Source of the DNA: Planctomycetota bacterium
GTDB lineage: Bacteria > Planctomycetota > UBA11346
Reading direction: 5' to 3'
Assembly: GCA_007693455.1 (NCBI GenBank)
Contig: REDP01000163.1
Location: 1-33,230 of the forward strand
DNA length: 33,230 bases
The translations under genes and the position numbers were made by a program. Under the pieces are notes generated by a model, which did no database searches, was not told where the DNA came from, and worked only from the letters and a program-made list of their open reading frames with translations. Below, piece by piece: positions 8,289 to 16,909 of this stretch (the first letter of the stretch is position 1; each line of letters opens with the position of its first letter).

Positions 8289-10652
8289 ATGCGCAAGTCG
8301 CTGACTGCCCTGATCATGGGCATTACATTGAGCAGCACGGGTATACCATATGCCCATAGCGCCGAGTTGGATGCCCGCCCGGGTGTCGTGGCTGAGGATC
8401 AGATTCGTGAAATCCTTTCCGAGGCGGTGAATGAATTCCGCACCGGTCGCTATCGGCAAGCTGCAGCGCGTTTGGCAGATGCCTTGGCGCTTGATCCAGA
8501 AGATCGCCTGATCTATGAGTTTTACTTGGCCATCGGGCATGAGAAGTTCATTCGCATGAGTGAGCGTGCCGAGCTCGACACGGTCATGAAAGAGATCTTG
8601 CGCAAGTACAACGTTTACCGTGATGAGCTGCGCCGCAGTGATGATTATATAACCCTTCTGATTAGTAAGCTGGATGCGCGTGGTGACGATGACCCCCGCT
8701 TTAGTGATGAGCGGCAGCGTTTTGTCGCCACCCAAGAGTTGGTGGCCATTGGCCCCATAGCCGTGCCGCACCTCATGCGGCATCTGGTGGATACGCGTGA
8801 AGATCGCCTGCGGGATTATTGCCGCGTAGTGCTCTCGCGCATGGGTTATCGCGCAGTGATCCCTCTTATTGAAGGCCTTAAGGCTGAAGACCCTCGTTTA
8901 GTTGCCAGTGTAGCCATGAGCTTAGGTGATATTCAAGACGCCCGCGCGCTGCCTGGCTTACAAAACATTATAGACCACCATGAAGATGATACGGTGCGCC
9001 GAGTTGCGCGTAATGCACGCAATCAAATAGCTCGCGCCAATGGTATTTTTCAGGATCTGCCCGAAGGTGGGATGCTCTATTATCAAGAAGCCCTGCGTTA
9101 CTTCCGTGATGGCGATCAGGTCCGCGATGAGTCGGTGGCCAATGAGTCCCTCATGTGGCGCATGGAAGGTGATGAGCTCTCCTATGAGACCGTGCCTCGC
9201 TATGCCTGGAACGAATTAATTGCCGAACAGCTGCTCTTTGACGGCGCTGCGGCCTATACAGACTTTGAGGCATTCTATCCCTTGATGGCAGCAGTCTTGA
9301 CGGCACAGATGGAAGAAGTCGCCGCGCGTCATCGCTTGGCTGGCGAACGTATCACCAACCCCAATCGGCCCTATGAAGCCCTTCCTGCCTTGGAAGAGCG
9401 CAAAGAAGCCGTGGCGCTGCTTGAAGATCGGGTGATTGCCTTTGGCCCACGCTACCTCTACCGTGCCATTCAGCAGGCGATTGTTTCCGAGCGCTATGAT
9501 GTGGCAGCCCGTCTCATGGAATTGCTGCGCGACCCCCATCTCGCCCATGCCGAAAGGCTTCTCCCATCCCTCGATGAGGGGCTGAATCCGGAAAAACTGG
9601 GTAGTGTTCTTGTGGCCGCCCTTGATCACCCAGACCGCCGTGTGTCCTATCATGCGGCAATCACCTTGGCCCATCTTGACCCCAAGCTGGAGTTTTTCGC
9701 TGCCGAGCGCGTGATTCCCATGCTTGCCCAGGCGGTTGGTGAGTGGTCCATGCGCGTGGTGTTGGTGGTGGATCCCGATTATCGCTCGCGCAATGCCGCG
9801 CGTCAGGGACTGCAGCGACAAGGTATTTTTGTGATTACTGCCGCCGACGGCTTTGAGGCCCGTGCCCGTATTGCTGAAGCACCGGTTAAGGATGCAATCA
9901 TCATTGCCGGTGATCTCATTCCTTCCCTGCGGGATGAATGGGGTCGCACCATTGAAGTTCCCGAGCAAACGGCAGGTGGATTGATTGCCGCCTTGGCTGA
10001 GGATCGCCGTACGGAAAACACACCCGTGATCTTGAGTCTGCCCGAAGAGCGTGAGATTTCGGTGACCATTCAAAACCAACTTGGTGATCGGGTTGCCGCA
10101 ACCGTTCAGCGCCCCTACGATCCCGTGCAGTTGCGCGGGGCAGTGGACTCGGTCCTGGGCGATGATGAGCTGCCGGAAGTCAATCGCCAAGCGCGCGAAA
10201 GCATTGCATTGCATGCAGCGCGTGCTTTAGCCTCCGTTCATCCCGTCAATAAGAGCCAGTTCCCCGTGGCTGATGCCCTGGACGCTCTTTTGACTACCAT
10301 CAGTCATCGCAGCGACCCCATTCGCATTGCCGCCCTCCAGGCCATTGCCCACACCGGCGATGCCAGCCGCATCAACCGCGTCACTGAAGTCTACGATGAG
10401 CTCAATGGCAATGGTCAACTCGATGACAAAGATGATGTTCGTATCGCCTTTCTCTACGCCATTGGCAACCTTGATGCCACCACTGACGCGGCGGTGGCGA
10501 TTATCAAGGAAGCTATGCAACATCCCAACCGTGCGGTACAGCGTGCCGCGCATGAGGCAGCTGGCCATGGCGGTGCGCCATCGCCTGCCATCCTCTTGCA
10601 CTATCAACAGCAGCAACGCCTCGACGTGCGCGCCCCCGGCGCCGGTAACTGA
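8289..10652 (+). CDS. Secreted HEAT-repeat protein with embedded degenerate receiver-like domain
   Basis: ATG 8289 has GAGGAGGT 5 nt upstream and gives 787 residues; the longer in-frame start at 8268 lies before this site. Order: signal peptide (about 1-24, AHS-A); TPR-like helices (38-85); HEAT-type helical repeats (about 150-250, for example VASVAMSLGDIQDARALPGL); a less clear helical region; more HEAT (440-485). A receiver-like alpha/beta domain follows (about 488-625), opening RVVLVVDPDYRSRNA with TAADGFEARARI, then terminal HEAT repeats (640-770). The strand where a receiver has its phosphoacceptor Asp reads DAIIIAGD, and the KP motif is RP, so phosphotransfer looks lost. NGNGQLDDKD (707-716 region) resembles a calcium loop. 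It probably heads an operon with the next two genes. Confidence 0.82.
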   Translation: MRKSLTALIMGITLSSTGIPYAHSAELDARPGVVAEDQIREILSEAVNEFRTGRYRQAAARLADALALDPEDRLIYEFYLAIGHEKFIRMSERAELDTVMKEILRKYNVYRDELRRSDDYITLLISKLDARGDDDPRFSDERQRFVATQELVAIGPIAVPHLMRHLVDTREDRLRDYCRVVLSRMGYRAVIPLIEGLKAEDPRLVASVAMSLGDIQDARALPGLQNIIDHHEDDTVRRVARNARNQIARANGIFQDLPEGGMLYYQEALRYFRDGDQVRDESVANESLMWRMEGDELSYETVPRYAWNELIAEQLLFDGAAAYTDFEAFYPLMAAVLTAQMEEVAARHRLAGERITNPNRPYEALPALEERKEAVALLEDRVIAFGPRYLYRAIQQAIVSERYDVAARLMELLRDPHLAHAERLLPSLDEGLNPEKLGSVLVAALDHPDRRVSYHAAITLAHLDPKLEFFAAERVIPMLAQAVGEWSMRVVLVVDPDYRSRNAARQGLQRQGIFVITAADGFEARARIAEAPVKDAIIIAGDLIPSLRDEWGRTIEVPEQTAGGLIAALAEDRRTENTPVILSLPEEREISVTIQNQLGDRVAATVQRPYDPVQLRGAVDSVLGDDELPEVNRQARESIALHAARALASVHPVNKSQFPVADALDALLTTISHRSDPIRIAALQAIAHTGDASRINRVTEVYDELNGNGQLDDKDDVRIAFLYAIGNLDATTDAAVAIIKEAMQHPNRAVQRAAHEAAGHGGAPSPAILLHYQQQQRLDVRAPGAGN

Positions 10653-10691
10653 TTTTCCACTCGCCCAGGCTCTATCTGGAGTTTCGACACC

Positions 10692-11582
10692 ATGAACACT
10701 GCCATCAAGGTCTTCATCATCTTGAACCTGCTTCTGGCCCTCGGCTTTGCGTATATGCAAATGCTGACCTACGCCACGCGCGAAAACTGGAAGCGCCGCT
10801 GGGATCAGGATACCCGTAACTTGGCTGAAGAGTTGGTTGCTGCCAACCGTTCCACAGCTATCGCCAGCCACGATAAGGCGGTTGCTGAGGCGGCTACGGC
10901 TCGTGCCCAAAATCAGATTCAAGGTCTGACCCAAACCATCGAGGACCAAAAGTCCCGCCTGGATCAGCGCGAAGCTGATGTGGTCAACTTGAATCTGCGC
11001 ATTTCCAAGCAGGACGAACAAATCCAGGCGCAGATTCTGCAGATCCAAAACCTTAATGAAACACTGGCAACCACTCGCCAGCGTAACAGCGAGCTCAACA
11101 ATATCGCTGCAGTGGCGCGTGCGGTGGCCCACGAATTAGACGTCCGCCTTGCCGAATTAGAGGATGACTTTAACAACGCCCAGGTTGAACTGCGGCGCCG
11201 CGAACAAAGCATCGCACGCATGGAAGAAGATATTAACCGTAAAGATGCACGTTTAGCCTTGGTGCGCGAGCGCCATCGCGGGGTGTACGATGAAATCACT
11301 AGTGATGAGCCGCCCAGTGCTGAAATCATCGAAGGCATGGTGGCAGCCATCCATAATGATCCCAGTGGTCGCCAGGATCTGGTGATGATTACTGTGGGAC
11401 GGAATGCTGATATTCGCCCCAATATGGAGTTCATCATTCTGCGTGGCGACCAGTATATCGTTAAGGTGCGCGTTGATCGGGTGCTTGATGACATGGCAGC
11501 CTGCCGTGTGATCCCCGAAACTTGGAATACCCGTGGACACACCATCCAGCAGGGTGACCTGGTGCAGAACCGTCTGTGGTAG
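10692..11582 (+). CDS. Membrane-anchored coiled-coil protein, unknown function
   Basis: The 296-residue protein has an N-terminal membrane anchor (6-22), then a long heptad-rich, Gln/Arg/Glu-rich coiled coil (about 30-200). A compact beta-rich C-terminal domain (about 215-296) includes VMITVGRNADIRPNMEF, YIVKVRVDRV and IQQGDLVQN, resembling small SH3-like barrels at the end of envelope coiled-coil proteins. No family was recognised. A GGAG about 11 nt before the ATG supports the start. It follows the HEAT gene by 39 bp and precedes a tiny membrane protein by 44 bp, so the three are likely one transcript and may form an envelope complex. Confidence 0.82.
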   Translation: MNTAIKVFIILNLLLALGFAYMQMLTYATRENWKRRWDQDTRNLAEELVAANRSTAIASHDKAVAEAATARAQNQIQGLTQTIEDQKSRLDQREADVVNLNLRISKQDEQIQAQILQIQNLNETLATTRQRNSELNNIAAVARAVAHELDVRLAELEDDFNNAQVELRRREQSIARMEEDINRKDARLALVRERHRGVYDEITSDEPPSAEIIEGMVAAIHNDPSGRQDLVMITVGRNADIRPNMEFIILRGDQYIVKVRVDRVLDDMAACRVIPETWNTRGHTIQQGDLVQNRLW

Positions 11583-11626
11583 TTTGGTACGTTTAAGCAC
11601 GCCCTTTTCTGCTGAGGAATACTGGC

Positions 11627-11770
11627 ATGGATGAAAACAACGATAAAACCTATATGGTCCTGGTGATTGTCACCTTCCTGGCATTAGCCCTCGCCTTTGG
11701 TTTTGCCTTTATTGAATGGCAAGAACTCAGTGACCCTGAATACGTCGTACAGCCGAGTGTTTTCCCCTAA
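11627..11770 (+). CDS. 47-residue single-pass membrane protein
   Basis: The ORF runs ATG to TAA and encodes 47 residues. It has a short charged head (MDENNDKTY), one hydrophobic helix (about 10-29, MVLVIVTFLALALAFGFAFI) and an acidic tail ending SVFP. GAGGA lies about 10 nt upstream. It sits directly after the coiled-coil gene and before a terminator-like hairpin, so it probably closes that operon. Small size and membrane topology suggest an accessory subunit of the preceding envelope proteins; this is inference from position only. Confidence 0.7.
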   Translation: MDENNDKTYMVLVIVTFLALALAFGFAFIEWQELSDPEYVVQPSVFP

Positions 11771-11800
11771 TCGCTGCGATACACTTCGTTTTTGCCTGAG

Positions 11801-11824
11801 CACCCAGCCACCTTTGGCTGGGTG
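11801..11824 (+). terminator. Hairpin after the HEAT/coiled-coil operon
   Basis: A perfect 9-bp stem (cacccagcc 11801-11809, 6-nt loop, ggctgggtg 11816-11824) is followed by a short T-containing stretch. It lies 30 bp after the small membrane gene and 37 bp before the kinase ATG. It would fall inside the kinase if that gene used the upstream TTG, which supports the later start. The T tract is weak. Confidence 0.5.
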
Positions 11825-11860
11825 TTGGCGTTTGCGCTCAGCGCCCTATTCTCAACGCCT

Positions 11861-13276
11861 ATGCTAACCCCAGGAAGCACTATTGGCGGACTCACCATCC
11901 AAGAACTCTTGGGTCGCGGAGCCATGGGAGAAGTCTATCGGGCGGTGCAAAATTCACTCAACCGCCCAGTGGCAGTAAAGCATATCAGTCAGCACCTAGT
12001 GGATAATGAGACCGTGCAGGCGCGTTTTTCCCGCGAAGCTCAGGTTATTGCCAAGGTAAACAGCCCGCATGTGCTTGGCGTGTATGAATTCGGCTGTTTT
12101 ACTGATGAACAGGGGGAGCCCCATTGGCTCTTGGTGATGGAGCTGGTTGATGGCGGGGCCAATGCCAAGGATCTTATGCGGCGTGGTCTGGATTGGCAGC
12201 AAGCAACCTCAATTATTGCTCAGGTTGCGGAGGGTATGGTGGCAGCAGCCGAGCACGGCATCGTGCATCGGGATATCAAGCCAGATAATATTATGGTGAC
12301 CAATAAGGGGGTGGCTAAGTTGGCAGACTTCGGTTTAGCCAAGGCCGAAGATTCCCATGCCATGACCATGGACGGCGCATTGCTGGGTACCCCGTACTAT
12401 ATGCCGCCAGAGGCTTGTCGTGGTGAGGCCGTAGATCAGCGTGGGGATATCTATTCACTGGCTGCCACCTGGTATCATATGCTTGCAGGTCGCCCGCTTT
12501 TTGAGGCGGCCAATACCATGATGCTGCTGCGTGCCCATGCCGAGGATCATCCTACCCCCATTCGCAAACACATGCCGTCTCTGCCTAAAGCCGTGGCGGC
12601 GCTGCTGCATCAGTGTTTGGCCAAGCAACCAGCGCAGCGCCCCCCCAACGCCGAGGCCTTTCTTACGGCCCTACGGGCTGCTGTGCCTGCGCGGCAGCCC
12701 ATCCCGGCGCGACTGGACAGTGCCATTTTTGATCGCCAAGGCTCCACCGAAGGTAATTCCAGTACGGTGCAGACGCGCTTGGCTGACGCTGGAAACAGTG
12801 CCACAGCTGCTACAGCCTTGGCCCAAGACCCAGGTATGGCATCCACCTTGGGGGCAGAGTTGGCGCTGTCATCATCGTCCCATGGTTCACGGCGGACGTT
12901 GATCATTGCCGGGGGTATCCTTGGTGTGGTCCTGATCGTCCTCCTGGGGTGGCTTGTCATGCGACCAACCGCCGAGCGTAGTGCGATTATTGAAGGCTAT
13001 TTGGCCCGAGGAGAGGTCATTCAAGCATGGTCCATGCTTGAAGATGCCGATGATGATGAGGCGAGGGCATTGCGAGAAAGTGTCCGTCAGCACGCGCGTC
13101 GCCATGCCAGCGACGTCATGCAGCGTGGTCTCGACCTTTTGGGTAATGGTGCCATGTCCCAAGCTTTGGAGCTCCTTCAGAACCATCGTGAGATAGCGGT
13201 TATAGCGGGGGCAGACGATCGCTATGACGAAGTGATCACCCGCCTGCGCGCCGCCATGCCAGAGAATGAGCCCTAG
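11861..13276 (+). CDS. Membrane-anchored serine/threonine protein kinase (PknB type)
   Basis: From ATG 11861 the protein has 471 residues. The kinase domain (about 10-275) is complete: glycine loop GRGAMGEVYRA (18-28), catalytic Lys40 in PVAVKHI, HRDIKPDN with Asp138, DFG (156-158), GTPYYMPPEA and an Arg in the QRPP motif. A Ser/Ala-rich linker (285-342), a transmembrane helix (346-367) and a roughly 100-residue helical, TPR-like outer domain follow. Substrates are unknown; it may serve the adjacent HEAT/coiled-coil envelope proteins. An in-frame TTG at 11792 would extend it through a terminator-like hairpin, so the ATG is preferred although no strong ribosome binding site is visible. Confidence 0.92.
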   Translation: MLTPGSTIGGLTIQELLGRGAMGEVYRAVQNSLNRPVAVKHISQHLVDNETVQARFSREAQVIAKVNSPHVLGVYEFGCFTDEQGEPHWLLVMELVDGGANAKDLMRRGLDWQQATSIIAQVAEGMVAAAEHGIVHRDIKPDNIMVTNKGVAKLADFGLAKAEDSHAMTMDGALLGTPYYMPPEACRGEAVDQRGDIYSLAATWYHMLAGRPLFEAANTMMLLRAHAEDHPTPIRKHMPSLPKAVAALLHQCLAKQPAQRPPNAEAFLTALRAAVPARQPIPARLDSAIFDRQGSTEGNSSTVQTRLADAGNSATAATALAQDPGMASTLGAELALSSSSHGSRRTLIIAGGILGVVLIVLLGWLVMRPTAERSAIIEGYLARGEVIQAWSMLEDADDDEARALRESVRQHARRHASDVMQRGLDLLGNGAMSQALELLQNHREIAVIAGADDRYDEVITRLRAAMPENEP

Positions 13277-13284
13277 TCGTGGCA

Positions 13285-13480
13285 CCAGGGCGGCGCAAAG
13301 CTTGCCCCCGGGGCCACTGGTCTCCGGGGCAGTGGCATTAAGCGTTACGCCCCCTTGGGGCTTAGCATTGAGCTCCTGATCGGCCCGCAATAAAACGCCC
13401 TAAATAGGACGTTTTTGCGCGATAAGCATATTCCGCGAAGCAGGCATTCCTTCCCTATGATGCGCTTTGAGTTGCCCTGG
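13285..13480 (+). repeat. Interspersed structured repeat, copy 2 (enlarged by extra hairpins)
   Basis: The terminal inverted repeats are ccagggcggcgcaaagctt (left) and gctttgagttgccctgg (right). The typical left-middle part is replaced by about 50 extra bases forming two more hairpins: gccactg 13313-13319 with cagtggc 13330-13336, and gccccc-tt-ggggc at about 13349-13361. The gcaa...ttgc hairpin and a changed ccgcgaagcagg hairpin follow. It lies 8 bp after the kinase stop and 51 bp before thpR. No convincing flanking duplication is seen. Confidence 0.85.
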
Positions 13481-13531
13481 CCGCGGTATTCCTTGCCTTG
13501 TTGTTGTCGGGGGACCGTCCACAATATTTCC

Positions 13532-14089
13532 ATGCGATGCTTTCTTGGACTGCGGCCAGACGCTGATGGTTGTGATCGATTGGAAACTCTTACGCGCCCC
13601 CTGCGCCAGTGGCAGCTTCCCGCGCGCTGGACACATACGCAGGATTTCCATCTCACCCTGTGCTTTTTGGGTGACATTGATGACGCTGATGTTCAAGGTG
13701 TGCGCTATAGTATAGAGGAGGTGGCGGGTAGCATGCCACGGCCGCAATTGCGCCTCAATGGCCTGGGAGCGTTTGGTGGTAAGTCGCACCCCAAGGTGGT
13801 GTATGCTGCGGTGGATGACCAAGGTGATGCCTGTGCGGCTTATCACCGGGACCTCTGCGAAGTCATGGGGATGCGCCCATCACGGAATTTTCAGCCGCAT
13901 TTTACCTTGTGTCGACCGCAGCGGGTGCCCGAGCATAGCCCGCGCGATTGGCCTGATTTGATCACCGCATTCGGCGCCGCAGAATGGGGTGATATTGGGG
14001 TAGCGGAAATGGTGCTCTATGAAAGTCGCCAGCCCAGCAATGGTGGCCCGCGTTACCACAGTATCGCCCAATGGCCCCTGTTGTCGTAG
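13532..14089 (+). CDS. thpR: RNA 2',3'-cyclic phosphodiesterase (LigT/2H family)
   Basis: The 185-residue protein belongs to the 2H phosphoesterase superfamily, with both His-x-Thr catalytic motifs: HLTLCFLG (His40, Thr42) and HFTLCRP (His123, Thr125). These enzymes open 2',3'-cyclic phosphates on RNA, and some reseal tRNA halves in vitro. The N-terminus MRCFLGL is typical of the family and fixes the start at ATG 13532. Longer in-frame starts upstream would translate through repeat copy 2 and are rejected. ilvD follows after 82 bp. Confidence 0.9.
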   Translation: MRCFLGLRPDADGCDRLETLTRPLRQWQLPARWTHTQDFHLTLCFLGDIDDADVQGVRYSIEEVAGSMPRPQLRLNGLGAFGGKSHPKVVYAAVDDQGDACAAYHRDLCEVMGMRPSRNFQPHFTLCRPQRVPEHSPRDWPDLITAFGAAEWGDIGVAEMVLYESRQPSNGGPRYHSIAQWPLLS

Positions 14090-14171
14090 TTCCCTGACTT
14101 GCTAGCATGCCGCCCCGCCAGGGTAAGCTTGGCATAATAGGTTCACCAGCATTGATGACAGAGGAAGATGC

Positions 14172-15881
14172 ATGCGTTCAGACACAGTTAAAGCAGGATT
14201 TGATCGGGCGCCACATCGCGCCTTATTGCGCGCTACGGGTGTTGGCGAAGATGATTTTTCCAAGCCCTTTATCGCTATTTGTTCATCGCATATTGAAATC
14301 ATTCCAGGCCATGTGCATCTCGATAAAGTGGCGCGGATTATTGCCGATGCCGTGCGTGAGGCTGGTGGGGTGCCCTTTATTTTCAACACCATTGGGGTTG
14401 ATGACGGCATCGCCATGGGACATGATGGAATGCTGTATAGTCTGCCATCGCGTGAACTGATTGCCGATAGCTTGGAAACGGTGGTGAACGCCCACTGTTT
14501 TGATGGCCTGATTTGTATTCCCAACTGCGATAAGATTGTTCCCGGGATGTTAATGGGGGCCATGCGCTGCAACATTCCCACCCTGTTTGTTAGTGGTGGA
14601 CCGATGAAGGCGGGGGCCACCGAGGACGGCGAAGCGATTGATCTTGTCTCTGCTTTTGCTGCCGTTGCTGAACACAATGCCGGCACGATCAGCGATGAGC
14701 GTCTCTTGCATATTGAGCAAAATGCTTGTCCTACCTGTGGATCCTGTTCGGGGATGTTTACCGCCAATAGTATGAACTGTTTGAGTGAAGCTCTGGGTTT
14801 GGCTTTGCCTGGTAACGGCACCATCCTGGCTGGCGATAGTCCCGAGCAGCTCAACCCCGAGCGGATCGATCTCTTCCGTCGGGCTGGCGCCCATATTCTC
14901 AAACTTGTGGAATGGGACCTCAAGCCCCTCGATATTGTCTCCCTCGAAAGTTTTGATAACGCCGTGGCTCTGGATATCGCCATGGCAGGCAGCACCAATA
15001 CCGTATTGCATCTCTTGGCAATCGCCCGTGAGGCGGGAATACCCTATGATCAGATGCGGATTAACGATATTTCCAAGCGCGTACCCACGTTGTGTAAGTT
15101 AAGTCCCAATGGTCCCCATCACATCCAAGATTGCCATCGCGCAGGGGGTATTTATGCGATTCTCGGTGAGCTTGCTGCAGGTGGCTTGTTTGATACCTCG
15201 CGCCCAACCATAGTCGGTAAAACCTTTGCAGAACTGCTTCAGGGGGTGCGCACCCAGGATCCAATTGTTATCCGTAGCATTGATAATCCTCACACCGCAG
15301 ATGGGGGATTGGCAATCCTGAGTGGGAACCTCGCGCCCAATGGCTGTGTGGTGAAAAGTGCTGGAGTTGTGCCCGAAATGCTTGCCTTTGAAGGTACGGC
15401 AGTGTGCTTTAATTCGCAGACAGAAGCCTGTGCTGGCATTCTCGGCGGTAAGGTGCGCGAAGGGGATGTGGTGGTGATTCGCTATGAAGGGCCCAAGGGT
15501 GGGCCTGGGATGCAGGAGATGCTTGCCCCCACCAGTTATATTAAGGGGGCTGGTCTTTCGGGTAAAGTGGCCTTGGTGACCGACGGTCGCTTTTCAGGTG
15601 GCACCTCAGGTGCCAGCATTGGCCATGTGTCGCCTGAGGCGGCAGCTGGCGGTGTGATTGCATTGGTGCACGACGGTGATCGCATTCGTTACAATATCGC
15701 CGAGCGCAGCATTGCTTTACTCGTTGATGACGCTGAGTTGCAACGCCGCCGCCAGACCCTGGTGCCACCGCAGAAGCCCGTGCCAGGATCCTGGCTGAAA
15801 CGGTATCGAGCCCTGGCCACCAGCGCCGATACGGGGGGTATTCTGCGCATTCCCGAAGAAACCAGTGTGCTGACTTCTTAA
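14172..15881 (+). CDS. ilvD: Dihydroxy-acid dehydratase
   Basis: The 569-residue Fe-S dehydratase makes the 2-keto acid precursors of valine, leucine and isoleucine. Visible motifs are [21 protein letters not shown] with Cys119, the cluster region [17 protein letters not shown] (Cys189/Cys192), [11 protein letters not shown] and the C-terminal [11 protein letters not shown]. The PGHVHL motif, instead of the PCN-type sequence, resembles the E. coli enzyme, which carries a 4Fe-4S cluster; the cluster type here is inferred. Start ATG 14172 has GAGGAA upstream. The protein is somewhat shorter than the E. coli one. Its stop overlaps the convergent TPR lipoprotein stop by four bases. Confidence 0.95.
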   Translation: MRSDTVKAGFDRAPHRALLRATGVGEDDFSKPFIAICSSHIEIIPGHVHLDKVARIIADAVREAGGVPFIFNTIGVDDGIAMGHDGMLYSLPSRELIADSLETVVNAHCFDGLICIPNCDKIVPGMLMGAMRCNIPTLFVSGGPMKAGATEDGEAIDLVSAFAAVAEHNAGTISDERLLHIEQNACPTCGSCSGMFTANSMNCLSEALGLALPGNGTILAGDSPEQLNPERIDLFRRAGAHILKLVEWDLKPLDIVSLESFDNAVALDIAMAGSTNTVLHLLAIAREAGIPYDQMRINDISKRVPTLCKLSPNGPHHIQDCHRAGGIYAILGELAAGGLFDTSRPTIVGKTFAELLQGVRTQDPIVIRSIDNPHTADGGLAILSGNLAPNGCVVKSAGVVPEMLAFEGTAVCFNSQTEACAGILGGKVREGDVVVIRYEGPKGGPGMQEMLAPTSYIKGAGLSGKVALVTDGRFSGGTSGASIGHVSPEAAAGGVIALVHDGDRIRYNIAERSIALLVDDAELQRRRQTLVPPQKPVPGSWLKRYRALATSADTGGILRIPEETSVLTS

Positions 15882-16738
15882 CGCCGCTCGCTGGCGCGTT
15901 CCTGCCAATACGCGGCACGCTCTTCATCGCCTTGTTGCCGCGCCAGATCGGCCAATTCACTGGCAGTATTGGCATTGGGTTGGAGTCGATAGGCGCGTTC
16001 AAAGCCACGTCTGGCACTCTCCAGTAAGCCATCTTCGGCGTCCAGTTCAGCAAGGCGGCGGTGGGCAGATGCCACCTGTGGCTCGAGACTGCGGTAGCGG
16101 TTGAGCAGGCGGCGCTCAAGATCGCGATCACCCTGCATGCGGGCAATATGTGCGCGCGCGGCGATGGCAGGGGTGAAGTGTTGATCTCTTTCTAGGGCTT
16201 CGGCAAATGCGGCCTGGGCAACACGGTAATCTTCGCGAAGCATGGCCACATAGCCACGGCCGTAGGGACCGGCAGGATGGTGGGGAAAAAGATCTTGCAG
16301 GCTGCGGAAACTTGCCTGGGCCGAGCTTGTGCGTTGCAGCGCCAGGTATGCCTGAGCTTGCAGGAGGCGTGGTTGTGGCCAGCGCGGAGCAGCATTGATC
16401 GCGGCATGTAAGTGCTCCAAGGCCTCTTCATAGGCTTCGTTGGCCATATCCACCCGCGCCATCAGATACCACAAGCGAGGATGCCGATAGCCATCCTCGA
16501 GCGCTTGGCTGACGGCCTCTTGGGCCTCGCTGAAAAGGCCTTGTCGCAAGAGGTCTTCAATTTGATCCATGGTGCGAGAGCGTTCGATGCTGGAGCTATG
16601 GGGTCGGTCGCTGCCTACTACTCGTCCTGGTGGCACACAGGACTGGAGCAACATCGCCACCAGTGCGCAGAAAATAAGGCCAGCGCACTGCCAAGCATCC
16701 TTGCCTCGCTCAAGCCGAGAGTCGTTCATTGTACCCAT
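15878..16738 (-). CDS. TPR-repeat lipoprotein
   Basis: The 286-residue protein has a basic N-terminus, a hydrophobic stretch (about 19-31) and a lipobox-like LLQSC (Cys34), so it is probably a lipoprotein of the outer or inner membrane. From about residue 55 it consists of tandem TPR helices, with recurring W/A-x-x-A and ALxxxP patterns such as [20 protein letters not shown] and [15 protein letters not shown]. TPRs mediate protein contacts; no partner is apparent. ATG 16738 and ATG 16729 are both possible and neither has a good ribosome binding site. It is convergent with ilvD and divergent from dapD. Confidence 0.85.
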   Translation of the reverse strand: MGTMNDSRLERGKDAWQCAGLIFCALVAMLLQSCVPPGRVVGSDRPHSSSIERSRTMDQIEDLLRQGLFSEAQEAVSQALEDGYRHPRLWYLMARVDMANEAYEEALEHLHAAINAAPRWPQPRLLQAQAYLALQRTSSAQASFRSLQDLFPHHPAGPYGRGYVAMLREDYRVAQAAFAEALERDQHFTPAIAARAHIARMQGDRDLERRLLNRYRSLEPQVASAHRRLAELDAEDGLLESARRGFERAYRLQPNANTASELADLARQQGDEERAAYWQERASERR

Positions 16739-16909
16739 GGCATCGTTGTCTGCGCGTCATGCAACGGCCAGTTTGGCCCCAGAGCCTTCTGGGAGGCACG
16801 AAGTTCCTGACCAGCTTTGAATCGCCCTGATCGGCAAATGGCGCGGGATTGACCCTGCTCCAGAGGTGGTGAGAGTGTGTATTCACCTGCACGTGTATGG
16901 AGGCCTTGT

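Noticed and set aside
9216-10214. 332-residue minus-strand ORF inside the HEAT-repeat gene
   Set aside because: Shadow frame of a well-supported gene with signal peptide, ribosome binding site and repeats; its protein is rich in His, Gln and Gly without any domain.
10227-11132. 301-residue minus-strand ORF spanning the HEAT and coiled-coil genes
   Set aside because: It crosses two supported plus-strand genes and shows no motif or ribosome binding site.
13281-13490. Possible degraded flanking duplication around repeat copy 2
   Set aside because: The flanks (agtcgtggca and ggccgcggta) share only 6 of 10 positions, so a duplication cannot be claimed.
14090-14171. Branched-chain amino acid attenuator or riboswitch before ilvD
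   Set aside because: The gap is only 82 bp and shows no leader peptide rich in Ile/Val/Leu and no convincing terminator/antiterminator pair.
14102-14998. 298-residue minus-strand ORF opposite ilvD
   Set aside because: Antisense shadow of a gene with complete dehydratase motifs.
15541-16146. 201-residue minus-strand ORF across the ilvD and lipoprotein ends
   Set aside because: Out of frame with the TPR lipoprotein and antisense to ilvD; no domain.
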